Below are positions 46,052 to 54,702 of a stretch of DNA of 64,000 bases, piece after piece. The notes beneath the pieces were generated by a model, which was not told the origin of the DNA, searched no databases, and saw only the letters and a program-made list of their open reading frames with translations. Position 1 is the first letter of the stretch. Each line of letters begins with the position of its first letter. Location: positions 1-64,000 of the forward strand of contig CALMAH010000012.1 in assembly GCA_937859595.1 (NCBI GenBank). Direction: 5' to 3'. The stretch comes from an uncultured Acidobacteriota bacterium (GTDB taxonomy: Bacteria; Acidobacteriota; Blastocatellia; Pyrinomonadales; Pyrinomonadaceae). Made by a program: the position numbers and the translations under genes.

Positions 46052-47827
46052 CTAACGACGCAGCATCGTTAAAACGTCGTTGTCCCTCAGCGCGTTTCCG
46101 GTAGCCCGCTGCAGGTCGGCGATCGCCTTATTCAGCTCGGTTTGAGCCCTTAGTTCGCTGCTTCTTGCAGATGTGAGAGCTGTCTGCCGCTCCAGCACGC
46201 GATAAACATCCGATTGTCCGTTATCCAGCTTTCGCTGTTCCGATTCATACTGCCGGGCGCTATTCTCTCGAGCCACCAGAGCGGCCCTCAGCCTTGCCTC
46301 GGCCGTCCGCACCGCCTGCAATGCGTTTCTTACTTCAACCTGTATGGCCTGTTCCAGCTGTTCCCTCTGCGTTTCCAGTTTCTCGCCTTCGACCAGTGCT
46401 CTGCCGTACTGCGCACGAGCCGTTCTGTCACCAAAAAGCGGTAAATTTATCTGCACGCCGACCCGGAACGTCGGATACCTGTTTGCAAAGATGTCGGTGT
46501 AAGTTGAGCCACTACCGCCTATGGACTGCAGCAGTGCCTGTAGTTGGGCTCGCTGCTGCGCCTGTCTTGCCAGACATGCTTCATAGCCGGGGTCATTCGG
46601 ATCGCATGGGATATCGAAGGGGCTGCTGAAATTCGGATTGCGCGACCCTCCGATCCCTGCCGATGTATAGCCTGCAACCAGATCGATCTGCGGACGGCTC
46701 TGATCGCGGAGATACTTCCTGTCAACTTCGTTCATGCTTTTGCGGGCATCGATCAGGTCCAGCTCCGGCCGATTTGCCATAGCCGCATTTATCGCGTCAT
46801 CGAGCGATGTCGGCGGGGCCCGAAGATCGACCGGGTCGACCGGAACTATCGATTCCGACCAGAGAATATCGTGCCGGTTTTCGGAGATCAGGTTCTTGAG
46901 AAAATTATCGGCCAGCGACACGGTGTTTAACGCGTCATAGACCGCCTGTTCAAAATTTGCGACCTGGGTCTCCGCTGCGACAATATCGATCGGAGCAAGC
47001 TGTCCCTCTTCCACAAGCCGCCGATTATGCTCAAGCTGTTCCTTTGCGTCTCGGACGCCGTCCCGCTGAACCTGTAGGTTACGAAGAGCAAAAGTCAGGT
47101 CCCAGTAAGCCCGCTGGACATTCGTAATGATCTCTATCGAACGCTGCCTAAACTCAGAATCCGTAAGCGAAAGGTTCCGCTTTGCGATCTCGATCGCCCG
47201 ACGTCCCGTATCGGAACTTCGTCCTTTAAAAAGCGGCTGGGTTATGTTCAGGCCCACCGTCGCGTTAAATTGCGGGCTCAGGATCGATATAGGATTATCG
47301 GTCGTGAGTCTCTGATTCGTGACGTTCGCCGCTATCACGGTGCCAAGGCTCGGAATAAAACCCTGGATCGTCCCGTTCCCTACGAATGCACCTTCCGTTG
47401 TGTCGCGATTCGTGCTGAAAATGCTTATGTTGGGGGTCGTAGCCCGCTGATAGAATGTCTGTCCGATCAGCCTCGGTTGAAAGACACCCCTTGCAGCAAG
47501 GAGGTCAAATTCGGCGATCCGAACATTTTTTCGGGTCACCTCAATGTCCTTGTTGTTCTCCAGCGCAAGCACCACAGCCTCACGCACCGACATCGGACGC
47601 TGCTTCGTTGCTTCGACGCCAACCCTTCCCAGATCAGGCAAGGTGGCAAGGTCCGCGGCAAAGTCGGGCGCAATGTTAGGGACACCCTCCACTTTCTCCG
47701 GCGGCTTTCCCTGGCGGTCTGTAACGTATGGAGTGGCTGACGGCACTGGATCCTGCGCGGCCGCAGCCCATGCCGATAGCAATAATGTGAGTAAGAGTAA
47801 AAAATATGATCGCAAATACATATGCAC
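46052..47827 (-). CDS. TolC-family outer membrane efflux protein
   Basis: 591 residues. A signal peptide (about 1-24) is followed by an extended N-terminus and two OEP repeats with long coiled helices (about 75-300 and 340-585). Typical phrases are ALENNKDIEVTRKNVRIAEF and TLSQPLF-like VGLNITQPLFKG. An insertion near 400-450 contains two cysteines (FDIPCDPNDPGYEACLARQ), unusual for TolC. It forms the outer membrane exit for the RND pump encoded 21 bp upstream. Confidence 0.93.
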   Translation of the reverse strand: MHMYLRSYFLLLLTLLLSAWAAAAQDPVPSATPYVTDRQGKPPEKVEGVPNIAPDFAADLATLPDLGRVGVEATKQRPMSVREAVVLALENNKDIEVTRKNVRIAEFDLLAARGVFQPRLIGQTFYQRATTPNISIFSTNRDTTEGAFVGNGTIQGFIPSLGTVIAANVTNQRLTTDNPISILSPQFNATVGLNITQPLFKGRSSDTGRRAIEIAKRNLSLTDSEFRQRSIEIITNVQRAYWDLTFALRNLQVQRDGVRDAKEQLEHNRRLVEEGQLAPIDIVAAETQVANFEQAVYDALNTVSLADNFLKNLISENRHDILWSESIVPVDPVDLRAPPTSLDDAINAAMANRPELDLIDARKSMNEVDRKYLRDQSRPQIDLVAGYTSAGIGGSRNPNFSSPFDIPCDPNDPGYEACLARQAQQRAQLQALLQSIGGSGSTYTDIFANRYPTFRVGVQINLPLFGDRTARAQYGRALVEGEKLETQREQLEQAIQVEVRNALQAVRTAEARLRAALVARENSARQYESEQRKLDNGQSDVYRVLERQTALTSARSSELRAQTELNKAIADLQRATGNALRDNDVLTMLRR

Positions 47828-47848
47828 GTTACCCTATCGGGCGATCTT

Positions 47849-50800
47849 TCAGTTCTTTCCAAAGATAGATCCGGTGGCCGCGGCAAATCTTCTGCGGACA
47901 CCGCCGAAGAGCCACTCGGAAAATCGGCCGACGTACTGGAAAAGACGCATCTCCGCGAGGTCGTCAAATATCGAATAAAAGACAGGCACGGCCAGCAGCG
48001 TAAGCAGCAAACAGAGCGTTTGACCGCCGACCACCAAAACACCGATCGATCGGTTGGTACCTGATCCGGCACCGGTCGAAAGCGTCAGCGGCATCATGCC
48101 AGCCACCAGCGCCAGTGTCGTCATCAGGATCGGACGCAAGCGGTCGCGGTTTGCCTGAATTATCGCGTCGTAGCGGCTCATTCCGGTCGCCCGCAGATTG
48201 TTCGTATGGTCGATCTGCAGGATGGCGTTCTTTTTGACGATACCGAACAGAAGCAGCAGACCAAGCCCGGAAAAAATGTTCACCGATTGTCCGGTTATCA
48301 GAAGGGCAAGAATGCCGAATGGTATGGCCAGCGGAAGGGTCAACAGTATCGTTACCGGATGGATGAACGATTCGAACTGTGCAGCCAGCACGATATACAT
48401 AAATACGAAAGAAAGAACAAATGCCAGCAGGAAATAGAAACCGGCCCGGCCCATTTCTTTTGACTGGCCAACATAGCCCGTCCTGTACTCGCTCGGCAGG
48501 CTCAGTTCTCTTACATAACTGTCGATCGCAGACGTTATGCTTGCGGCCGACCCACCCGGTCTTGTATTTGCGAGAAGCGTTACCTGCCGCTGTCGGTTCG
48601 TTCGTTCGATAGAACTTGGCCCCGTGCCGGGTTTCGCTGTTACAAGCCGGTCCAGGGTCACCAGGCCTAATTTTGATGAAGGCACGACCATCCGTTTAAG
48701 CCCTTCCTCGCTTGTGCGAAACGGGTTAATTGCCCTAACGACAACGTCAAACTGTTCGGTCCCCTCATTAAATGTCGTTGCGTCCTGTCCGGCGACAAGT
48801 GTATTCAACGCCTGAGAAATATCGCCAACCCTAACACCCAGGTCGGCCGCTAACTCGCGGTTAATCTCGAGCTGAAGCTCCGGCTTGCCGCTGATGAGCG
48901 TCGAGTCTACGTCGACCGCATCGGGAATTGCACGCATTCTCTCAAGTATCTTTTCCGAATACTGTTCGAGCTGCCCGAGATCAGGTCCCGCTATCAGAAA
49001 CTGCACATTTGCATTTCGAAAACCGCCGCCCGAAAACGCCGCTACCTGCTGGACCGCAGTTCGCAGGTCGTCATAGCCGGCCAGCAGCTCGCGCGTTTCG
49101 GACATTATCTGTTCTTGCGATTTGCTGCGTTCCTTAATGTCTGTAAGTTTTACGTAGATCGTGCCGCTGTTTACTACCAGGTCCTGCCCACCGCCCGCGG
49201 TCACCAACGTGTCGGTAACGCCCGGCAGCCGGCGTATCTCGGTCGCGATCCGTTCCATCGCCAGCGACGTCGCGCCAAGGCTGAGGCCCTCCGGAGCACG
49301 TACTGAAACCTCGAACTGCGATTGATCGTCAACGGGCAGGAAATTCTTGCCCACAAAAATGAAGAGGGGAATCGTCGAAAGGAATACAACGAGACAAAGT
49401 GTCACGATCACCCAGCGATAGGCCATCGCAAACCGCAGAGCCGCCGTGTAGTTGTTGAGAATAAAGCTAAACCAACGCGACTCCTTTGATAGAGGCTGTT
49501 CGCCGTTCGTGCCGTTCAGATTATTTTCAAGTTTGCCCCCACCATCGACATCAGCCATGAAAGCATCGTCAGACCTGGCGGTTTTCCGCTTGTGTTTTAT
49601 CATCCTTGCCGCAAGCATCGGCGTCAGCGTAAACGAAACGATCAGCGAAACACCCACCGCGAACGATGCGGTCAGTCCGAAACTAGACATAAAGCGGCCG
49701 ACTATTCCCTGCATAAAGCCGATCGGAACAAACACCGCCATCAGAGAAAGCGTGGTCGCAAGGACCGCCAGGCCGATATCGCGGGTTCCTTCGATCGCTG
49801 CCTGGAACGGCGGCATCCCTTTCTCTTCTACAAACCGGAAGATGTTTTCGAGAACAATGATCGCGTCGTCGATAACAATGCCGACCATAAGGGTCAGGGC
49901 GAGCATTGTGATCGAGTTCAACGTGTAGCCCATTGCGTACATCAAGGCAAACGTCGAAATTATCGACGTCGGAATTGCAAGAGCCGCGATGAAGGTAGAT
50001 CGGAAACTCCAAAGGAAGAAGAAAACTACGATGGACGCGAAGATCGAACCAAGGATAAGGTGCTCTTCAAGTGCGGCGACCGAATTTTCGATAAAGATCG
50101 AGTTGTCGCCGATTATCCGCATCTCAAAACCCTCCGGGAGGGTAGGCTCAATCTCCGCAAGACGTTCCTTTATTTCACGTGCTACAGCTACGGTGTTCTG
50201 CCCGGACTGCTTTGCGACGATAAGCGTAACTGCCGGCTGTCCGTTCAAACGAGCCTCAGAGCGTATCTCCTCAGCCCCGTCCTCGACGTGCCCGATATCA
50301 CGGACCTTTACCTGATAGTTGCCCCGTGTGGCGACGACAACATCCGCAAACTGTTCCGGACGCTGGACCTTGCCTAACGTTCTGACGGATGTTTCCTGTT
50401 GCCCCTTGTCGAGTCGCCCGCTTGGAAATTCCACATTCTGGATCCTTAGTGCACCTGCGACCTCAGCGGAGGAAATGTTGAACGACCTCATCCTGTCCGG
50501 ATCGACCCAGACGTTGACCTGTCTTTCCTGGCCGCCGACAATAGTGATCTGGCCGACACCGCTGACAGACTCAATGCGTTCCTTTATCTGTGTCTTTGCA
50601 ACTTGCGTGACGTCGCGCAGCGACCTCGGCGCAGAAACCGTAATGCGAAGCACAGGAGCAGCGTCGGTATCTAGCTTGATAACGTTTGGCTGTTCCGCGG
50701 TCGCAGGAAGGCGCGGAATCACGGCTTGCACCTTCTGCTGTACCTCGTTAAAGGCGACCTCGACGTCCTTTTCAAGCAGGAACTGGACAAATACTCGCGA

Positions 50801-51067
50801 AACACCTTCGATAGACGAAGACCGGAGCTCGTCGATCCCGCTGATCGTATTCACGGCCTCTTCGATCTTTTCTGTGATCTCGGTCTCGATCTCCTCCGGC
50901 GAGGCTCCGGGATTGACCACGGTAACGGTGATCGTCGGAAAATCGATCTTTGGAAACAGATCGACCCCTAAACTCATAAAAGAAAAAGCTCCGACCACCA
51001 CAAGCGAAAGTATCAGCATTGTCGCGAATACAGGCCGCTTAACACATATTTCCGCCAACCATTGCAT
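47849..51067 (-). CDS. RND efflux pump inner membrane permease (HAE-1-like)
   Basis: 1072 residues with the twelve-helix RND layout. TM1 is preceded by WLAEICVKRPVFATMLIL. The first periplasmic loop has DFPTITVTVVNPGASPEEIE. Helix IV contains the proton-relay Asp pair in GIVIDDAIIVLENIFR near residue 408. The C-terminal half repeats the fold (GLGLLLLFGIVKKNAILQID). Sequence type is AcrB/MdtB-like rather than heavy-metal CzcA. It takes substrates from periplasm or inner membrane and hands them to the TolC-type protein with the adaptor encoded upstream. Confidence 0.95.
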   Translation of the reverse strand: MQWLAEICVKRPVFATMLILSLVVVGAFSFMSLGVDLFPKIDFPTITVTVVNPGASPEEIETEITEKIEEAVNTISGIDELRSSSIEGVSRVFVQFLLEKDVEVAFNEVQQKVQAVIPRLPATAEQPNVIKLDTDAAPVLRITVSAPRSLRDVTQVAKTQIKERIESVSGVGQITIVGGQERQVNVWVDPDRMRSFNISSAEVAGALRIQNVEFPSGRLDKGQQETSVRTLGKVQRPEQFADVVVATRGNYQVKVRDIGHVEDGAEEIRSEARLNGQPAVTLIVAKQSGQNTVAVAREIKERLAEIEPTLPEGFEMRIIGDNSIFIENSVAALEEHLILGSIFASIVVFFFLWSFRSTFIAALAIPTSIISTFALMYAMGYTLNSITMLALTLMVGIVIDDAIIVLENIFRFVEEKGMPPFQAAIEGTRDIGLAVLATTLSLMAVFVPIGFMQGIVGRFMSSFGLTASFAVGVSLIVSFTLTPMLAARMIKHKRKTARSDDAFMADVDGGGKLENNLNGTNGEQPLSKESRWFSFILNNYTAALRFAMAYRWVIVTLCLVVFLSTIPLFIFVGKNFLPVDDQSQFEVSVRAPEGLSLGATSLAMERIATEIRRLPGVTDTLVTAGGGQDLVVNSGTIYVKLTDIKERSKSQEQIMSETRELLAGYDDLRTAVQQVAAFSGGGFRNANVQFLIAGPDLGQLEQYSEKILERMRAIPDAVDVDSTLISGKPELQLEINRELAADLGVRVGDISQALNTLVAGQDATTFNEGTEQFDVVVRAINPFRTSEEGLKRMVVPSSKLGLVTLDRLVTAKPGTGPSSIERTNRQRQVTLLANTRPGGSAASITSAIDSYVRELSLPSEYRTGYVGQSKEMGRAGFYFLLAFVLSFVFMYIVLAAQFESFIHPVTILLTLPLAIPFGILALLITGQSVNIFSGLGLLLLFGIVKKNAILQIDHTNNLRATGMSRYDAIIQANRDRLRPILMTTLALVAGMMPLTLSTGAGSGTNRSIGVLVVGGQTLCLLLTLLAVPVFYSIFDDLAEMRLFQYVGRFSEWLFGGVRRRFAAATGSIFGKN

Positions 51068-51081
51068 ATAGATCTGGTCCC

Positions 51082-51516
51082 CTAACCCTGTTCAACCCGG
51101 CGCTTCAGGGCTTCGTTCATTTGCTGAAAACCCCTTCGCGTGTTCACTTCGATAGCCCACATAAAGACCGGTGTGAGTACCCCCCGAAATGACTCTCTGT
51201 GGATCAATCTCGTCAGTTTTTCTCCGATCTTTTTAATGCGAAACTCATGTCTGCCATCAAACAGCCCCCTAAAGATAAAGCTGCCAAGCCAAGCAAACTT
51301 GCAGTGATCTTCGACCTCGACCACTGTCGGCGTGAACCTCATCTGCGAGTCCTTGCCGGTCTTGATCACCACGCTTAAAATTTCACCCTTTCTCGGCACA
51401 CCGGAGATCTCGGTGATGAACGGGTTCCATTCCGGGTATCGTTCAAGATCCATCAATACTTTCCAGACCTTTTCCGGTGTTGAATTGATGATTATCTCCG
51501 TCTCGATCGCCCTCAT
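51082..51516 (-). CDS. SRPBCC (START-like) domain protein
   Basis: About 144 residues from the ATG at 51516; the open frame reaches 51540 and would then overlap the adaptor gene. It is a single helix-grip fold: IETEIIINSTPEKVWKVLMD at the start, YPEWNPFI, and a closing helix NTRRGFQQMNEALKRRVE. The cavity of these proteins binds hydrophobic ligands such as polyketides, lipids or aromatic compounds. Its place between adaptor and pump genes is unusual and suggests handling of the pump substrate, but no direct evidence exists. Confidence 0.88.
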   Translation of the reverse strand: MRAIETEIIINSTPEKVWKVLMDLERYPEWNPFITEISGVPRKGEILSVVIKTGKDSQMRFTPTVVEVEDHCKFAWLGSFIFRGLFDGRHEFRIKKIGEKLTRLIHRESFRGVLTPVFMWAIEVNTRRGFQQMNEALKRRVEQG

Positions 51517-51526
51517 TTCCGCCCGC

Positions 51527-52867
51527 TTACCGTCTAACAAGGATACCGTCTCGCAACAGATTCAAATTGCTCGTCGCGACGACATCTCCTTCCACTACAC
51601 CGCTCTTTACCTGGATCATGTCGTTTTCCAGAAGCCCGAGCTGCACCAGCTGTTCTCGTGCGGCACCGTCTTTGACAAGGAAAACGCGATTGATCTCCCC
51701 GTCAGTACGTACGGCGGATACGGGGATCATAACGGCCGGTTCCGGCCGTGATTGCGTTATCCTCACGGTCGCGAACTGCCCCGGTTTAAGAAGCCCTTCG
51801 GTATTTTGCACCTCCGCCTCAACGGTCAGCGTCCTTGCCTGTTGGTTTAGGCTCGGAGCTATCCTTACGACACGTCCGGCAAAGCTCCTTTCCGGGTGGG
51901 CACTCGTTTGCAAAGAAATCCCCTGTCCGGTGGCGACCTTGCCGACTTCCTGTTCCGGAATGTCGATCTTCAGCCGGAGCGTCGATGTTCTTACTATCGT
52001 TGCGATCTTCGTGTTTGGCGTGTTAGGTGAAATGAACTCTCCAACTTCTACACTCTTCTCTGAAACGTAGCCACTCAGGGGGGAGACAACAGTGGTGTCG
52101 CTAACAGCCTTTCGAGCCTGCGCCACCTGTGCCTCGCTCGTTCTGATGGCTGCGCGGGCCCCGTTTGCCGCAGCTCTCGCCGTTTCAACCGCCGCCTGCG
52201 CCGTGTTGATCGCCCGTATTGCCACCGCCGCATTCGAACGGGCCTCATCCAATTGTCCGAGCAAAGCATCTCGCTGCGACTTCCGCTGGTCATAAGTCGA
52301 TCTAGAGACATCGCCCGTCTCAAGAAGCCTCTCAGCCCGCTGCAGCTCTCTTTCTGCGAGCTCCAATTGAGCGGTAACGGACCTAACCTGTGAGAAGTCT
52401 TTTATTTGAAAGGTTTCTCCGTCACGAACTCCGAGACGCGCCTGGGTCTGCCGCAGATTTGCGATCGCCTGTTCAACATTCGCGTCGGCCTGTTGTGCGG
52501 CCTGGCGCTGCTGTTCAAGTTGCGAAAGCGCCTGTTCAAGCCGGATGTTCGCATCCCGCGGATCGAGACGAACGAGCACGTCCCCCTGGTTGACATAGCT
52601 TCCTATATCAAAATTGACTGCCACTATCTTCCCCGCTACGGTCGGAGCTACATCTGACTGTGCATCGCTTGCAAGATTCCCCGTAGCCTCAATGTAAGAA
52701 GGGATCGGGCGGATCACAGCCTCGGACGTCAGGACTTCGACCGATTCGGGTTCGGTGTCCGCGTTTGCTGCGGTTGCTGAATCTGCCCGCGAACTGCATC
52801 CGGAAAAAACCAGGGATGCGGTCAAAGCAGTTCCTATAAGAACATTCATGAATATTTTGGCTTTCAT
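51527..52867 (-). CDS. RND periplasmic adaptor lipoprotein (HlyD/MexA type)
   Basis: 446 residues. The lipoprotein signal has LVFSGCSS with the lipid-carrying Cys at 24. The order of domains is barrel-sandwich (about 75-105 and 275-310; AGKIVAVNFDIGSYVNQGD), a long coiled-coil hairpin (about 110-275, Ala/Gln-rich), beta-barrel and membrane-proximal domains. The hairpin is longer than in most MexA-type adaptors. It bridges the RND pump and TolC. It lies 39 bp downstream of the tetR gene. Confidence 0.94.
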   Translation of the reverse strand: MKAKIFMNVLIGTALTASLVFSGCSSRADSATAANADTEPESVEVLTSEAVIRPIPSYIEATGNLASDAQSDVAPTVAGKIVAVNFDIGSYVNQGDVLVRLDPRDANIRLEQALSQLEQQRQAAQQADANVEQAIANLRQTQARLGVRDGETFQIKDFSQVRSVTAQLELAERELQRAERLLETGDVSRSTYDQRKSQRDALLGQLDEARSNAAVAIRAINTAQAAVETARAAANGARAAIRTSEAQVAQARKAVSDTTVVSPLSGYVSEKSVEVGEFISPNTPNTKIATIVRTSTLRLKIDIPEQEVGKVATGQGISLQTSAHPERSFAGRVVRIAPSLNQQARTLTVEAEVQNTEGLLKPGQFATVRITQSRPEPAVMIPVSAVRTDGEINRVFLVKDGAAREQLVQLGLLENDMIQVKSGVVEGDVVATSNLNLLRDGILVRR

Positions 52868-52906
52868 ACGAATCTGGATCTTATGATCTAAGTAAACGCG
52901 GAATGC

Positions 52907-53521
52907 TCATTTGGCGATCCCATTCAAAACGATCCCCGCAAACTCGTGGGCAGCGTCTTCGGTGCTGATGTCCAACAATCGTCTGTTGCGGTCCCACAAG
53001 ATATTGTTCAGTGAGTGGTGTATCAGCATGCCCATGAACGCGCGAACTACTACCCTCGGATTCATTTCTCTAAAAGCTCCTTCTTTCTGCCGTTGAGTTA
53101 TGTATGCACCAATGAATTCATAAGCGGGCGACACAAAATCCCTGAAAAAGCGTTCGGCAAGCTCATGGCCCTCCAAAGCCGAGTACATCAAGAGGCGGAT
53201 AAATCCTACGTCCCCTTTGTGTTTTTCCAGAGCCATTACGGCAATGCTGTAAAAGAACCCGAAGTCGTCCCTCTTTTCCATTGCCTCGTGGAGGGCCGGA
53301 TAGTTTTCCCACGGGTAAGCCCCTCCGCCCTCACCGCAGGCCTGCCGATGAATGATCGCGCCATAAAGCTCATCTTTGGTCGCAAAATGCCTGAACACCA
53401 TCGCCTCCGAGACGCCCGCCGCCTCGGCGATCATTCTTGTCGTGGTCCCGCTGAATCCATGGCGAGAAAAAAGTTCTACCGCGGTCATCAGGATCTGCTC
53501 ACGGCGTTCGTCCCCCGACAT
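52907..53521 (-). CDS. TetR/AcrR-family repressor of the efflux operon
   Basis: About 204 residues from MSGDERREQIL (ATG 53521). The HTH at about 10-55 reads AVELFSRHGFSGTTTRMIAE, then AGVSEAMVFRHFATKDELY, the standard TetR DNA-binding unit. The C-terminal all-helical domain would bind the pump substrate. The open frame reaches 53572 (TTG), but a perfect palindrome at 53583-53598 would then sit only 10 bp away; the shorter start leaves room for a promoter over the operator. It heads the efflux operon and probably represses it and itself. Confidence 0.92.
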   Translation of the reverse strand: MSGDERREQILMTAVELFSRHGFSGTTTRMIAEAAGVSEAMVFRHFATKDELYGAIIHRQACGEGGGAYPWENYPALHEAMEKRDDFGFFYSIAVMALEKHKGDVGFIRLLMYSALEGHELAERFFRDFVSPAYEFIGAYITQRQKEGAFREMNPRVVVRAFMGMLIHHSLNNILWDRNRRLLDISTEDAAHEFAGIVLNGIAK

Positions 53522-53582
53522 ACGTCCGCGGTGGTCACATGTGTATGCGTCTTTCAATATGCGCTGCTCCAAAGAAATTCCA

Positions 53583-53598
53583 AAGTAAGTGCTTACTT
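53583..53598. promoter_or_regulatory. TetR operator palindrome
   Basis: AAGTAAG-TG-CTTACTT is a perfect 7+2+7 dyad 62 bp ahead of the repressor start. AAGTAAGTnnCTTACTT-like sites are classical TetR/AcrR operators. Autorepression of the tetR-efflux operon is inferred. Confidence 0.7.
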
Positions 53599-53899
53599 AC
53601 TTATTCAAGAATCCAGCCTGACAAAATCGTCTTTTGTTGTCAAATCTATTGAACGAAATCGAAGCAAGAAGGTTTCGGAAATCTACCCGCCGACGGCCGA
53701 TCCGCGCCCCTCGTCAAAACTTAAACGCGACAAATAATAGAAATTCATATCAACAGGCAAACCCAAGCCGGAACCATTTGCTAGAATTGTTCGTAACAAC
53801 TTTTATGAAGTCCTCGTCATCTGAGCCCGTGTTGGGTATTCAGACCTTCGGACGCGGAAACTTTATAGATTCATTTATCATCAAGGAGATAGACGCAAA
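53599..53899. other. Intergenic region between tetR and DUF883-like gene
   Basis: About 300 bp between divergent genes. Apart from the operator at its left end and a TGACAAAA...TTTTGTTGTCA dyad near 53620-53643, nothing clear is visible. Open frames here have no protein-like features. Confidence 0.45.
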
Positions 53900-54253
53900 A
53901 TGTCAGAATTTGAGGCAGAAGTAAAAAAAGCAGAGCAGGAGCTTGAACAGAGCCTTGTCCATGTGGGGATGGACGGAACGGCATCGGCCGGTGATGACGA
54001 ATTTTTAGGAGAACTTAAGATGCAGGCACAGGAATACGGCGAAAAACTGCAGGATGCAGCTGTTAGGGCGCGCGAATTTGCTCAGGACAAGTTCGCTCAG
54101 GCAGGTGACAAGTTCAAGGAGCTGCAGAACAAGGACCCTAAGGAACTGATCGAGGATGCGAAGGATTACGCCCGTCGAAAACCGGGCCAGGCGATCCTGA
54201 TCTCGGCCGCCATCGGCCTGGCCATCGGCTTTATATTGAAGGGGCGAAAATAG
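53900..54253 (+). CDS. Small membrane-anchored protein (ElaB/YqjD/DUF883-like)
   Basis: 117 residues. Residues 1-85 are charged, helical and probably amphipathic (EVKKAEQELEQSLVHVGMDG, then YGEKLQDAAVRAREFAQDKF). Residues 94-114 form one C-terminal membrane helix (QAILISAAIGLAIGFILKGRK) after RRKPGQA. This layout matches the ElaB/YqjD group, tail-anchored proteins that bind ribosomes in stationary phase in E. coli. AAGGAG lies 9 nt before the ATG. A terminator follows. Confidence 0.85.
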   Translation: MSEFEAEVKKAEQELEQSLVHVGMDGTASAGDDEFLGELKMQAQEYGEKLQDAAVRAREFAQDKFAQAGDKFKELQNKDPKELIEDAKDYARRKPGQAILISAAIGLAIGFILKGRK

Positions 54254-54280
54254 GTCGGTTACAATAGCTGTTTAACAAGG

Positions 54281-54313
54281 AAAGGCGGAGCCAAAGGGTC
54301 CGCCTTTAATTTT
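54281..54313 (+). terminator. Rho-independent terminator
   Basis: AAAGGCGGA-N9-TCCGCCTTT followed by AATTTT closes the DUF883-like gene. Confidence 0.9.
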
Positions 54314-54332
54314 ACGATCAATTATGAACCCG

Positions 54333-54683
54333 CTATTCCTGGGCGTGGATCAGCCGACGGGTCCCGTCGCTAAAGAGAACATCGATCTTCTGTGGTTCTA
54401 CAACCGCCGTCACTTCCCCGTGGCCAAATTTATCGTGGGTCATCGCCTGACCTTTTCGGTATTTCCTTGTCCGGTCATAAGGAGAGGCGGCTTTGCCCTT
54501 TCCGGCTGAAACTGATGTCTTCACACCCCGGTTAAACGTGCTGACCCCTTCACAGGTGTCGCAGATCGCTTTTGATATTTTCCCCAGTTTGGTGACCGTT
54601 TGGATGGTGTGGGGCTGTTCATCGTCACACCCTGAGCACATGAGGCTAATAGAGTCACCAACTGAATACTTTTCTGCTTTCAT
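54333..54683 (-). CDS. Zinc-ribbon plus tudor-like small protein
   Basis: About 116 residues from MKAEKYSVGD (ATG 54683, AAGGAA just upstream); the frame is open to 54794 but overlaps the helicase gene. The N-terminal half has SLMCSGCDDEQPH and AICDTCEG, two CxxC knuckles that form a zinc ribbon. The C-terminal half reads MTHDKFGHGEVTAVVEPQKI and DVLFSDGTRRLIH, which resembles the small tudor-like beta barrel at the end of UvrD/PcrA and CarD-type proteins. That suggests RNA-polymerase or nucleic-acid contact. It lies immediately downstream of the DEAD-box helicase gene. Confidence 0.8.
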   Translation of the reverse strand: MKAEKYSVGDSISLMCSGCDDEQPHTIQTVTKLGKISKAICDTCEGVSTFNRGVKTSVSAGKGKAASPYDRTRKYRKGQAMTHDKFGHGEVTAVVEPQKIDVLFSDGTRRLIHAQE

Positions 54684-54702
54684 ATTCCTTTTCCCTATCC
54701 TT

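Noticed and set aside
53634..53924. 96-codon frame ahead of the DUF883-like gene
   Set aside because: Basic, low-complexity translation without domain; overlaps the real start at 53900, which has a good ribosome-binding site.
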